DNA of 64,000 nucleotides from NCBI RefSeq assembly GCF_012275445.1, contig NZ_JAAZQK010000008.1, positions 124,001 through 188,000 on the forward strand, read 5' to 3'. The notes under the pieces are model-generated. The model made no database searches. It had not been told where the DNA came from and saw nothing but the letters and a program-made list of their open reading frames with translations. This DNA is from Rhizobacter sp. SG703 (GTDB taxonomy: Bacteria > Pseudomonadota > Gammaproteobacteria > Burkholderiales > Burkholderiaceae_C). Below, one piece after another: positions 44,835-53,974 of this stretch (the first letter of the stretch is position 1; each line of letters opens with the position of its first letter). Made by a program: the position numbers and the translations under genes.

Positions 44835-46361
44835 ATGACACCCACCCCTCTGCGCGCCGCGCCGCTCGCGCTGGCCGCGACCCTCGCGCTCTGCGCCGCC
44901 GCGCACGCCTCCAGCCACCGCGAGGCGCCGTTCATCACCACGCAACCCAAGGTCGACGCCACTGATTTCTACATGTTCCGCAGCTACGAGGCCGACCGCA
45001 CCGACTACGTGACGCTGATCGCGAACTACCTGCCGCTGCAGGACGCCTACGGCGGACCGAACTACTTCTCGATGGACCCGAATGCGCTGTACGAGATCCA
45101 CATCGACAACAACGGCGACGCGAAGGAAGACCTGAGCTTCCAGTTCCGCTTCAAGAGCACGCTGAACAACGTGAAGCTGCCGATCGGTGACCAGAACGTC
45201 GCGATTCCGCTGATCCAGGCCGGGCCGGTCACCGACCCGCGCTCGGCCTCGCTGAACCTGACCGAGACCTACACCGTCGACGTGGTGCGCGGCGACCGCC
45301 GCAGCGGCAAGCGCAGCGCGATCACCAACGCGGCCGGCGGCAGTGCCACCTTCGACAAGCCGGTCGACAACATCGGCGTGAAGACCCTGCCCGACTACGC
45401 CGCCTATGCGGGCAAGCACATCTACAGCGTGAACATCCCGGGCTGCGCGATGCCGGGCAAGGTGTTCGCGGGCCAGCGCAAGGATCCGTTCGCGGTCAAC
45501 CTGGGCACCATCTTCGACCTGGTCAACGCGCCGGTGGGCGTGATCACCGACCCGGCGCTGATCAATGCGGCGCCGAACACCCTCGACGACAAGAACGTCA
45601 CGACGCTCGCGCTCGAAGTGCACAAGAGCTGCCTGACCGCCGGCACCGACCCGGTGATCGGCGGCTGGACCAGTGCCAGCCTGCGCCAGGTGCGCCTGCT
45701 CGACCCGACGCCGAAGGCCGGCCACCAGACCACCGAGAAAGCCGGCGGCGCCTGGACCCAGGTCTCGCGCCTGGGCATGCCGCTGGTCAACGAGGTGGTG
45801 ATCGGCCTGCCCGACAAGGACCGCTTCAACGGCTCGAAGCCGAAGGACGATGCGCAGTTCGCCGCCTACGTCACGAACCCCACGCTGCCCGCGCTGCTGG
45901 AGATCGCGCTGAAGCTGCCCGGCACCGCACCGAAGAACCTGCCGCGCACCGACCTCGTGACGGCCTTCCTGACCGGCATCAAGGGCGTGAACCAGCCGGC
46001 GAACGTGACGCCCTCGGAAATGCTGCGGCTGAACACCGCGATCGCACCGGTGGCCTTCGCCGACCAGAACCGGCTCGGCATCGTCGGCAACATCCTCACC
46101 GGCGGCACCGACAACGCCGGCTTCCCGAACGGCCGCCGGCCGAAGGACGACGTGGTCGACGTCTCGCTGGTCGCGGTGATGGGCGGGCTGTGCATCGCCA
46201 ATGGCGACACCGACAAGCTCGGCTTCGGCGCGAGCTGCAAGCCGGCCAACGTGCAGCTGGGGGCCACCTCGCTGAAGCTGCACGACGCGGTCGACCAGGC
46301 CGTGCTGCCGCTGCTGCCGGGCTTCCCGTACCTGTCCACGCCCATCGGCGGCACGCATTGA
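44835..46361 (+). CDS. Exported DUF4331-family protein
   Basis: 508 residues. A Sec signal (APLALAATLALCAAAHA) is followed by the family opening SSHREAPFITTQPKVDATDFYMF and repeated phrases (YNP-like SMDPNALYEIHIDNNGDAKEDL, RRPKDDVVDVSLV). The family has no assigned activity; its many Asp/Asn loops suggest metal binding. GGAGA is seven bases before the ATG at 44835; the open frame upstream to 44676 is non-coding in character. It leads a cluster with a lipoprotein, a TPR protein and HupE/UreJ. Confidence 0.9.
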   Translation: MTPTPLRAAPLALAATLALCAAAHASSHREAPFITTQPKVDATDFYMFRSYEADRTDYVTLIANYLPLQDAYGGPNYFSMDPNALYEIHIDNNGDAKEDLSFQFRFKSTLNNVKLPIGDQNVAIPLIQAGPVTDPRSASLNLTETYTVDVVRGDRRSGKRSAITNAAGGSATFDKPVDNIGVKTLPDYAAYAGKHIYSVNIPGCAMPGKVFAGQRKDPFAVNLGTIFDLVNAPVGVITDPALINAAPNTLDDKNVTTLALEVHKSCLTAGTDPVIGGWTSASLRQVRLLDPTPKAGHQTTEKAGGAWTQVSRLGMPLVNEVVIGLPDKDRFNGSKPKDDAQFAAYVTNPTLPALLEIALKLPGTAPKNLPRTDLVTAFLTGIKGVNQPANVTPSEMLRLNTAIAPVAFADQNRLGIVGNILTGGTDNAGFPNGRRPKDDVVDVSLVAVMGGLCIANGDTDKLGFGASCKPANVQLGATSLKLHDAVDQAVLPLLPGFPYLSTPIGGTH

Positions 46362-46371
46362 GGAGCGCAGC

Positions 46372-46635
46372 ATGAACAAGCAGCTTCTTCGGGCGTTCGG
46401 CCTGGCCTTGGTGGGCGCTGCCCTGGTGACAGGGTGCGGTGGCGGAGGGTCCGGCGACGGTGCGCCGGCCCCGGACGAGACCGCGGTGCCGGCCAGCGCG
46501 GCGGCCACGCCGGCGGCCTACACCGCGTACGCCGCGGCGCGGGTGAACGTGGCGTCCGACAGCAGCGAGCCGCTGAGCCTGGACGCCATCGCGAGCGTGC
46601 CGACCAGCGAGACCGACGAACCGGCCACGTTGTAG
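46372..46635 (+). CDS. Small lipoprotein with Ala/Pro-rich tail
   Basis: 87 residues. The signal peptide ends with a lipobox VTGC (Cys at 22) followed by GGGGSGDG, a flexible linker. The rest is low-complexity (Ala, Pro, Thr, Ser) and acidic. GAGGAG precedes the ATG, 10 bases after the DUF4331 stop, so it is cotranscribed. A strong hairpin follows at 46680. Function unknown. Confidence 0.75.
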   Translation: MNKQLLRAFGLALVGAALVTGCGGGGSGDGAPAPDETAVPASAAATPAAYTAYAAARVNVASDSSEPLSLDAIASVPTSETDEPATL

Positions 46636-46679
46636 CGGACCCGTCGCCCGGACGTTCACCCGGGCTACATGACAACCCC

Positions 46680-46703
46680 TCGACCGGTGGGTACACCGGT
46701 CGA
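46680..46703. terminator. Strong stem-loop after the lipoprotein gene
   Basis: TCGACCGGTG-GGTA-CACCGGTCGA is a perfect 10-bp stem with a 4-base loop, nested in a wider CCCCTCG / CGAGGGG pairing. No T-tract follows. It may reduce read-through into the TPR-hupE pair or protect the upstream message. Confidence 0.5.
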
Positions 46704-46789
46704 TCCCCCGAGGGGATGCGGGCCGGCTTGGGGCGGCCCGGCGCTCGGCCCGCTTGACGCCAGACATAGAACCTACCGCTGAGGTGACC

Positions 46790-47989
46790 ATGCTTCACTC
46801 GATCTTCCGGTGGTGGCCGGTCGCGCTGCTGCATGCCGCGCTGTGCCACGCCGTCCCGTTCACCCCGGCCGGCGAAGACACTGTCGTCGAACGCCTGCCG
46901 GCCCGCATCGGCACTGGTGCCGAGCGCCAGCAGCAACGCGCGCTGCGCGAGCAGCTGCGCCAGCACCCGGCCGAACTGCCGCTGGCAACGCGGCTGGCGC
47001 GCGATGCGATCGAACGCGCCCGCCGCGACGGCGACCCGCGCGAACTCGGCCAGGCCGAGGCGGCGCTGGCGCCGTGGTGGCGCCAGCCCGCGCCACCGCC
47101 GCCGGTGCGCCTGCTGCGCGCGATCGTGCGGCAGAGCCAGCACGACTTCGAGCCGGCGCTGCAAGACCTCGACGCGCTGCTGCAGCCCGGCCCGCAGCCG
47201 GTGCCGCTGGCCCTGCAAGCCCAGGCCGAGCTGACGCGGGCCTCGGTGCTGCAGGTGCAAGGCCACTGGCGCGCGGCCGACGCCGGCTGCGAGCGCCTGC
47301 TGGGCGCGCACTACGCGGCCCTCGGCAGCGCGGTGCGGCGGCCGGCGCAGGTCTGCCGCGCCGAGTTGATGAGCCTGCAAGGCCAGGCCGCAGCGGCCGC
47401 GCAGGCGCTGGCCGTGCTGGCCCGGGAGCCCGGCGCCGATGCCGGCTGGCTGGCGCTCGTGCAGGCCGAACTGGCCGAGCGCCGCGGCGATGCGTCGGCC
47501 GAGGCGTTCTACCGGCACGCGGTGGCCGCGTCATCGCCGCCCGACGTCTACACGCTGGCGGCCTGGGCCGACTGGCTGCTGGCGCAGCACCGCGAACGCG
47601 ATGCGGCGGCCCTGCTGGCCGGCCGCGAGGATGCGGACGCGTTGCTGCTGCGCCTGGCGATCGCGTGGAAGCGCAGCGCCGATCCGCGCGCGCCGCAAGC
47701 CATTGCCACGCTGGCCGCGCGCTTCGACGCGGCCCGCCTGCGCGGCGACCGCAGCCACGGGCGCGAGCTGGCGCGCTACCAGCTCGACCTGCTGGGCGAC
47801 GCGCCGGCCGCGCTGGGGAGCGCGCAGGCGAACTGGGTCGTCCAGAAGGAACCGGCCGATGCGCTGCTGATGGTGCGCGCCGCGCTGGCGGCGAGGCGGC
47901 CGCAGGCCGCGCAGCCGGTGTGGCAACTGGTTCGCGACACCGGCTGGCAGGACATGCGGCTGCTGGCGCTGGCCGGGAGTGGCGAATGA
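46790..47989 (+). CDS. Exported TPR-like repeat protein
   Basis: 399 residues. A signal peptide (WWPVALLHAALCHAVP) precedes an Ala/Arg/Leu-rich helical-repeat protein reminiscent of degenerate tetratricopeptide repeats. A catalytic motif is not seen. GAGGTG precedes the ATG at 46790, which I prefer over the in-frame start at 46754. The stop overlaps the hupE-like start as ATGA. Likely a scaffold or partner of the HupE-like protein and DUF4331 protein in the envelope. Confidence 0.8.
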   Translation: MLHSIFRWWPVALLHAALCHAVPFTPAGEDTVVERLPARIGTGAERQQQRALREQLRQHPAELPLATRLARDAIERARRDGDPRELGQAEAALAPWWRQPAPPPPVRLLRAIVRQSQHDFEPALQDLDALLQPGPQPVPLALQAQAELTRASVLQVQGHWRAADAGCERLLGAHYAALGSAVRRPAQVCRAELMSLQGQAAAAAQALAVLAREPGADAGWLALVQAELAERRGDASAEAFYRHAVAASSPPDVYTLAAWADWLLAQHRERDAAALLAGREDADALLLRLAIAWKRSADPRAPQAIATLAARFDAARLRGDRSHGRELARYQLDLLGDAPAALGSAQANWVVQKEPADALLMVRAALAARRPQAAQPVWQLVRDTGWQDMRLLALAGSGE

Positions 47990-49161
47990 ACGCGCGCCTG
48001 CTGCTGATCGCCTGCCTCGGGCTGCTGCCGCTGGTCGCGCAGGCCCACAAGCCGAGCGATGCCTACGTCCACCTGCAGGTGGACGGCGTCGTCGTCGCGC
48101 AGCGCTTCGACATCGCGCTGCGCGACCTGGAGCGCGAGCTCGCACTCGATGCCGACGACGACGGCCAACTCACCTGGCGCGAGGTGCGGACGCGCTGGGC
48201 CGACATCGACCGGCTGTCGCTGCAAGGCCTGTCGGTGCAGGCCGATGGCGCATCGTGCGCGCCCGGACCGCTCGGCGCGCAGCAGCTCGACGAGCACAGC
48301 GACGGCCGCTATGCGGTGCTGACGCGGCGCTGGACCTGCCCCGCGCCGGTCGGGACCTTGACGCCCGTCTACCGGCTGTTCGCGCAGACCGACCCGACGC
48401 ACCGCGGCATCGTCCGCGTGCAACAGCCCGGTCGCGACGAGACCGCCGTGCTGGTGCCCGGCGCTGCGCCACGCAGTTTCGGCACCGCTGTCGGGCCAGC
48501 GTTCTCCGGCTTCGTCCGCGAGGGCGTGCACCACATCCTGATCGGCAGCGACCACATCCTGTTCCTGCTCGCGCTGCTGCTGCCGGCGGTGCTGGCCTCA
48601 CCAAGGCTGCGACCGGTGCTGGCCGAGGTGCTGCGCGTCGTCACCGCGTTCACCGTGGCGCACTCGATCACGCTGGCATTGGCCGCGTTCGACCTGGTGA
48701 ACCCGCCATCGCGCTGGGTCGAATCGATCATCGCGGCCAGCGTCGTGTTCGCGGCGCTGAACAACCTGGTGCCGATGGTGCGCGAGGGCCGCTGGAAACT
48801 GACCTTCGCGTTCGGGCTGGTGCATGGCTTCGGGTTCGCCGGCGCGCTGAAGGATGCCGGGCTTGCGCAAGGTGCTCTCGCGCTGCCGCTGCTCGGCTTC
48901 AACCTCGGGGTCGAAGCGGGGCAGCTCGCGATCGTCGCCGTGTTCGTCGCAAGCGTCTGGGCGCTGCGCATGACGCGCTTCTACCGGCAGGTGCTGCTGC
49001 GCGGCGGCTCGGCGGTGATCGTGGCCGTCGCGGCGCTGTGGCTGGCCGAACGCGCGTTCGACGTCCAGCTGGGGGTCGCGGGTGCCCGGGCAGCGATGGC
49101 CCGCGCCGCAGGCGAGGCCGACCGGCATGTCCACCCGGCGGAGCCGCGCAGCGCGCGGTGA
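47986..49161 (+). CDS. HupE/UreJ-family membrane protein with an EF-hand-like loop
   Basis: 391 residues. After a signal peptide, a periplasmic domain (about 21-180) contains D55-x-D57-x-D59-G-x-L-x-x-x-E66, which fits the 12-residue EF-hand calcium loop. The membrane part holds the HupE_UreJ_2 signature (VHHILIGSDHILFLLALLLP, HGFGFAGALKDAG) and about seven helices. Related proteins move nickel or other divalent metals, but this subfamily is uncharacterised. It ends in a His-containing tail. Coupled to the TPR gene by ATGA. Confidence 0.9.
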   Translation: MNARLLLIACLGLLPLVAQAHKPSDAYVHLQVDGVVVAQRFDIALRDLERELALDADDDGQLTWREVRTRWADIDRLSLQGLSVQADGASCAPGPLGAQQLDEHSDGRYAVLTRRWTCPAPVGTLTPVYRLFAQTDPTHRGIVRVQQPGRDETAVLVPGAAPRSFGTAVGPAFSGFVREGVHHILIGSDHILFLLALLLPAVLASPRLRPVLAEVLRVVTAFTVAHSITLALAAFDLVNPPSRWVESIIAASVVFAALNNLVPMVREGRWKLTFAFGLVHGFGFAGALKDAGLAQGALALPLLGFNLGVEAGQLAIVAVFVASVWALRMTRFYRQVLLRGGSAVIVAVAALWLAERAFDVQLGVAGARAAMARAAGEADRHVHPAEPRSAR

Positions 49162-49238
49162 CGATGGCGTGGCCAGTTCCGCTGCGCGGCGTTGCCGGAT
49201 AGCATGGGCTGTGCGGGACCCTCTCGCCGGGAGACGAG

Positions 49239-50060
49239 ATGACAGCAGCCCTTCTATCGCCAGTGCGCGCGGCGACCGTCGCCACCGCCGTGCTGGTCGG
49301 TGCCCTGGCGGTGCGGCAGGCCCATGCCGCGGACGCGATCACCACCGACCGCCCCGACTTCGTCGAATCCAGCGACGTCGTCGGCCGCGGCCGCGTGCAG
49401 ATCGAGACCGGTGTCGGCTTCGAGCGCAACGAGGCCGACGGCCTGAAGACCCGCACGCGCAGCACGCCGACGCTGCTGCGGCTGGGGTTTCGCGACGACA
49501 TGGAATTCCGCATCGAGACCGACGGCCTGCTGCGCACCCGCGTGCAGGACCTGTCGACGGGGGCCGCGCAGACCGAGCGCGGCAGCGCCGACACCTCGAT
49601 CGGCATCAAGTGGCGCACGCAGGAAGGCGACGACGCTCGCGGCACGCCGGGCATGGCCTGGCTCGCGCACGTCGACCTCGACACCGGCTCCGCCGCGTTC
49701 CGCGGCCAGGGCCTGCGGCCGTCGCTGCGCTTCGTCGCCGAATGGGACCTGCCGCACGACCTGTCGATCGGCGTGATGCCGGGCGTTGTCGCCGACAAGG
49801 CCGACGACGGCTCGCGCTTCGCCGCCGGGATGTTCGCGGTGACGCTCGGCCAGGGCTGGTCGCCGGCCTGGCACGGCTTCGTCGAGATCGCCGCGCAGCA
49901 GCTGGCGAGCCGGGCGCACGGCGGCAACGTCGTCAGCTTCGACTTCGGCGCGACGTACCTGGTGAACGATGCGTTGCAGCTCGACCTCAGCGCGTCGCGC
50001 GGGCTGACCCGCGACACGCCCGATTTCCAATGGGGCGTCGGCGTTTCGTTCCGGTTTTGA
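49239..50060 (+). CDS. Outer-membrane transporter-like beta-barrel protein
   Basis: 273 residues. A signal peptide (TAVLVGALAVRQAHA) is followed by TTDRPDFVESSDVVGRGRVQIETGV, the usual start of MetA-pathway/phenol-type outer-membrane transporters. Amphipathic strands follow, ending in WGVGVSFRF with a terminal aromatic residue. Substrate unknown. Downstream lies a degenerate region (50083-50500). Confidence 0.85.
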   Translation: MTAALLSPVRAATVATAVLVGALAVRQAHAADAITTDRPDFVESSDVVGRGRVQIETGVGFERNEADGLKTRTRSTPTLLRLGFRDDMEFRIETDGLLRTRVQDLSTGAAQTERGSADTSIGIKWRTQEGDDARGTPGMAWLAHVDLDTGSAAFRGQGLRPSLRFVAEWDLPHDLSIGVMPGVVADKADDGSRFAAGMFAVTLGQGWSPAWHGFVEIAAQQLASRAHGGNVVSFDFGATYLVNDALQLDLSASRGLTRDTPDFQWGVGVSFRF

Positions 50061-50182
50061 GGCCGCCCGGACGCTCGAATCGTTGCCGCTCGACGACGAC
50101 GCGCGCGGCTATTGCGAAGGTGCGCCCGGCATCGAAGACGGCGCCAGGAAGACGCAGGCCGACAGCGAGGCCACCGCGGTGA

Positions 50183-50370
50183 CCGCGTGGCTGGCCCGGC
50201 GCACTGAAGTCGTACGGCTGCCAGGTCGTCACGGTGTCGAACGGCGAGCAGGCGCTCGACGCGGTGCAGGCGAAGGCCGCGCTGCAGGACAGCGGCCGCG
50301 CGACGGCCTTCGACTTGGTGTCGATGGACTTCCACATGCCGGTGATGGACGGTTGCCAGAGCGCTGGTTG
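50183..50370 (+). pseudogene. Remnant of a response-regulator receiver domain
   Basis: A stop-bounded frame reads ALKSYGCQVVTVSNGEQALDAVQ and then FDLVSMDFHMPVMDG, the helix 1 to strand 3 part of a CheY-like receiver, with the phosphorylatable Asp in MDF. An in-frame TGA at 50180 removes the N-terminal DD motif. After about 50370 the homology stops, so neither half of the gene survives. It probably comes from a hybrid kinase or regulator that once stood here. The region to 50506 shows nothing else. Confidence 0.7.
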
Positions 50371-50506
50371 CGCCGCGAGTGGCCTGATCTCCAGCAGCAC
50401 AAACAGACCTGTGGCGGAACGAGTCCGGCCGGGGCGCCACCAACAGGCTTGCCCTGGCGCATCGACAAAGCTGTTTCTGTCGTCGGCAGGTTGAGGAGTT
50501 GTTGTC

Positions 50507-51421
50507 ATGCGTACCGGAGCGCCTACCGGCCTTTCCTCGCCCAGCGCGCCGAGCGTGCCAAGCACCCGTGGGTCCCCGGCCTTGCGACCGGACCTCAAAC
50601 CACAGCTCGAGAATGCGGCGAAGACCGTTGCCTGGGTGCTGGGTTCGCCCCACGACAACAACGATGCGCCGCAGCCGAGAAAGAACATTGATGGCTGGGT
50701 GCAGCATCGCTTGCGGCAGCACTTTCGTCGCATCGAGCGACGGCTCGGCCGCCTCGACGTCGATGCTTGCACCCAGGACCTTCAAGATCTGACCCGGATG
50801 CTCGCCGATCGCTTGCGTGCCGATCACCGGCGCCATCGGAGCACCTCACCGGACGCGGTCCGGTTGCTGAAAAAGACATTCGGGTCGGCGATTCGTGGGC
50901 TGTGGGCTGCGGCAGAGAACGGCGACCTGCCGCGCTACCGAGAGGCCCTGCAACAGTTCCGTTCGACGGTTTGTGCGCACCGCCTGCACAGGACGGCGCC
51001 GGGCCGTGCGAGTTCCACCGATCGGTGTCTCGCCGTCCTGGCACAGCAGATCACCCTGCTCGACAAGGCACACGTCCCGCACAAGAACCGGCGCCGTTCG
51101 CTGGCTCGGACGACGGACAAGGCCTCGCTCGCACCATCGCTGCCGGCATTGCCCGATGAGCTGGCGGTGCGTCGACGTGTTGGCGAGCGCGCGATGAAGG
51201 CTCGCACTGCGTTGCGTTGGTTGTGCCCTGACCTGCTCAAGTCCGTCGATGCGATGAAGAACTCATGGACCGACGGACAACGGTGCGAGCTTCTTCCGCT
51301 GCTGACAAATTGCCGGAAGGCGGCCGACAAAGACGACCACAAGGCGTACCGGAAGGCACTCGAACCACTGTCGGATGCCATCGAAGGGTTCGACTCGACA
51401 ACAGCCACGCTCAAAGGGTGA
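50507..51421 (+). CDS. Orphan hypothetical protein (Ser/Pro-rich N-terminus, helical body)
   Basis: 304 residues. GAGGAG lies eight bases before the ATG. The first about 30 residues are rich in Ser, Pro, Thr and Gly without hydrophobic stretch; the rest is basic and helical with repeated features (two segments with R/K-x-ALxxLxxC patterns). No family is recognised. The N-terminal composition resembles type III effector signals, but no secretion genes are seen here. It sits between the receiver remnant and mscS and has less G+C-biased codon use than neighbours, hinting at transfer. Confidence 0.65.
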   Translation: MRTGAPTGLSSPSAPSVPSTRGSPALRPDLKPQLENAAKTVAWVLGSPHDNNDAPQPRKNIDGWVQHRLRQHFRRIERRLGRLDVDACTQDLQDLTRMLADRLRADHRRHRSTSPDAVRLLKKTFGSAIRGLWAAAENGDLPRYREALQQFRSTVCAHRLHRTAPGRASSTDRCLAVLAQQITLLDKAHVPHKNRRRSLARTTDKASLAPSLPALPDELAVRRRVGERAMKARTALRWLCPDLLKSVDAMKNSWTDGQRCELLPLLTNCRKAADKDDHKAYRKALEPLSDAIEGFDSTTATLKG

Positions 51422-51525
51422 CCTGAGATCAAAGGTCCGCGCCGGTCCGACCCTGCGTTTGCCAAGCCATCGCGCACGATGGCAGGATGTGCGATCACAT
51501 CGTCCCTTCGAATGGAGTCGCAGGC

Positions 51526-53958
51526 ATGGCAGGTCGACCGCAGGCTGTTCCTTTCACGACCGGGTGGCTGATCGCGCTGCTGCTCGCCATCTGCGCCGCG
51601 GCAGCTTCCGCCCAGCCCGTCGACGACCCCGACGCGATCCTCGAAACGGCCCGCCAGCGCGTCGATTCGATCGAGAAACGCCTGCAGGGCGACAGCACCG
51701 ATGCCGAGCTGGTCGCGATGCGCGACGCGCTGCTCGAGGTGCAGCAGGGCGCCGAGCAGATCGCGCAGACGCAGGCCCCCGACCTCGCCCGCGCTCAGGC
51801 ACGGCTGACCGAACTCGGCGCCGCGCCCGACGGCGCGCGCGAGGACAGCGACGTGGCGGCGCAGCGCGCCAGCCTGCAGAAGACCACCGAGGCGCTGAAC
51901 GCACGCATCAAGCTCGCGCGGCTGCTGTCGGTCGAGAGCCTGCAGCTCGCCGACCAGGCCGCGAAGCAGCGCCGCTCGCGCTTCCAGGCGCACCTGTTCG
52001 AGCGCACCGATGCGCTGCTCAGCCCCTCGTTCTGGCACGACCTGCGCGATCTCTTCAGCACCGACGAGGCGCCGCATTCCCCGTGGCAGGGCCAGCTCGC
52101 GGCGGCGTTCGCGCGCATGTCGGCCGCCGCCTGGCTCGCGTGGTTCGGCGTCGCGCTGATCGGCATCGCACTGCGCATCGCGCTCGGCCGCGTCGTCGCG
52201 CGGCTCGCGGCCACGCACTCGCCGGCCGCGCGCGTGCGGCGCACGCTGTACGCGCTCGCGCAGACGCTGCTGTGGATGCTGGTGCCCGGCGCGCTCGCAT
52301 GGGGCCTGGTGCTCGGCCTGAACTGGCAGCGCCCGACGCCCGAACCGCTGCATGGCCTGCTGGCGAGCTTCTTCGGCGTGGTGCTGTTCTCGTCCTACCT
52401 GGCCGGGCTCGGGCGCGCGCTGCTCGCAGCCGACCAGCCCGCGTGGCGGTTGGTGCCGATGCCCGATGCGCTGGCGCGCGCGCTGCGCTGGCAGCCGGCG
52501 GTGATCGGCTCGGTCACGCTGGCCGGCTGGCTGCTGCAGCGGCTGGCCGCGCTGGCGCAGGCCGACCTGGCGGCCGAGGTCGCGATCAACTGCGTCTATG
52601 CGCTGGTGCTGGCGCTGGTCGTCGGCCGCAGCCTGCGGCAGGGCGAGCGGCTGCGCCGCGCGGCGCTGGCCGCGGCAGCCGCCGCGCCACCCGGCGATGC
52701 AGCGGCCGAGGCGCCCGACGAGACCCCGCCGCGCCCGCTGTGGGTGTCGCTGATGCTGGCCGGCGTGTGGCTCGCGCTGGTGGCGAGCGTCGTCTGCATC
52801 GTGATCGGCTATGTGGCGCTCGGCGGCTTCGTCGCGCGCCAGGTCATCTGGGTGTTCGCGGTCTCGCTGACGGCCTACCTGCTGACGCTGCTGGTGGCCG
52901 ATGTGTTCGACACCTGGGTGCGCTCGCCGCCGGTCGACGGCGCGGACGGCAGCGAGCCCGACGGCGCGATGCCGGCGCAGTCGGACGCCGCGGTGTCGCC
53001 GTCGCACCTGCGCAACCAGGCCGCGGTGATCGCCGCCGGCGGGCTGCAGCTGGCGGTGCTGCTGGTGGCGCTGGTGCTGATCCTCGCGCCGTTCGGCGAA
53101 GGCCCGGGCGACCTGTGGCAGCGCCTCGGCCAGCTCGACGTCGGCGTCGCGGTCGGCGAACTGCAGGTGCGGCCGGTCGCGGTGCTGCGCGCGCTGCTGG
53201 TGTTCGGCCTCAGCATGCTGGCGGTGCGCGCGCTGAAGCGCTGGCTGGCGAACAGCTTCCTGCCGACCACCCGGCTCGATGCCGGCATGCGCAGCTCGGC
53301 GACCACGCTGTTCGGCTTCGTCGGCACGGTGCTGGCGATCGCGTTCGGGCTGTCGGCCATCGGGCTCGCGCTCGACAAGATCGCGTGGATCGCGAGTGCG
53401 CTGTCGGTGGGCATCGGCTTCGGCCTGCAGGCGGTGGTGTCGAACTTCGTGTCGGGGCTGATCCTGCTGGCCGAGCGGCCGGTGAAGGTGGGCGACTGGG
53501 TCACGCTGGGCGGCATCGAAGGCGACATCCGCCGCATCAACGTGCGCGCCACCGAGATCCAGATGGGCGACCGCTCGACGGTGATCGTGCCGAACTCCGA
53601 GTTCATCACGAAGACGGTGCGCAACGTGACGCTGGCGAGCCCGCTCGGGCTGGTGCAGATCAAGCTGCCGATGCCGCTGGACACCGACACCGAACGGGTG
53701 CGCGACCTGCTGTTGCAGGCCTTCGAGCAGCACGACGACGTGCTGGAGTCGCCGCAGCCGAAGGTCTACCTCGACGGCTTCGACAACGGCAACCTGGTGT
53801 TCAACGCGACCGGCTACGTGGTGTCGCCGCGGCAGTCGTATGCGGTGAAGAGCGCGCTGTTGTTCCGCGTGCTGAAGGAACTGCGCGACGCCGACCTGCC
53901 GATGTGGCGGCCGCCGTCGCTGGTGCTGCGCGATCCCCGCACCGACGCGCCGGCCTGA
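51526..53958 (+). CDS. Large MscS-family mechanosensitive channel with DUF3772-like N-terminus
   Basis: 810 residues from the ATG at 51526 (GGAG upstream); an in-frame ATG at 51487 would add 13. A signal peptide precedes a periplasmic coiled-coil domain (about 35-170), then about ten membrane helices. The MscS core near residues 620-800 has the pore helix ALSVGIGFGLQAVVSNFVSGLILLAERPVKVGDWV and the beta domain GIEGDIRRINVRATEIQ. It releases osmolytes when membrane tension rises. Related to the MscK/YbiO-size class. Confidence 0.93.
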   Translation: MAGRPQAVPFTTGWLIALLLAICAAAASAQPVDDPDAILETARQRVDSIEKRLQGDSTDAELVAMRDALLEVQQGAEQIAQTQAPDLARAQARLTELGAAPDGAREDSDVAAQRASLQKTTEALNARIKLARLLSVESLQLADQAAKQRRSRFQAHLFERTDALLSPSFWHDLRDLFSTDEAPHSPWQGQLAAAFARMSAAAWLAWFGVALIGIALRIALGRVVARLAATHSPAARVRRTLYALAQTLLWMLVPGALAWGLVLGLNWQRPTPEPLHGLLASFFGVVLFSSYLAGLGRALLAADQPAWRLVPMPDALARALRWQPAVIGSVTLAGWLLQRLAALAQADLAAEVAINCVYALVLALVVGRSLRQGERLRRAALAAAAAAPPGDAAAEAPDETPPRPLWVSLMLAGVWLALVASVVCIVIGYVALGGFVARQVIWVFAVSLTAYLLTLLVADVFDTWVRSPPVDGADGSEPDGAMPAQSDAAVSPSHLRNQAAVIAAGGLQLAVLLVALVLILAPFGEGPGDLWQRLGQLDVGVAVGELQVRPVAVLRALLVFGLSMLAVRALKRWLANSFLPTTRLDAGMRSSATTLFGFVGTVLAIAFGLSAIGLALDKIAWIASALSVGIGFGLQAVVSNFVSGLILLAERPVKVGDWVTLGGIEGDIRRINVRATEIQMGDRSTVIVPNSEFITKTVRNVTLASPLGLVQIKLPMPLDTDTERVRDLLLQAFEQHDDVLESPQPKVYLDGFDNGNLVFNATGYVVSPRQSYAVKSALLFRVLKELRDADLPMWRPPSLVLRDPRTDAPA

Positions 53959-53974
53959 GGCCGCTCGCACGGCG

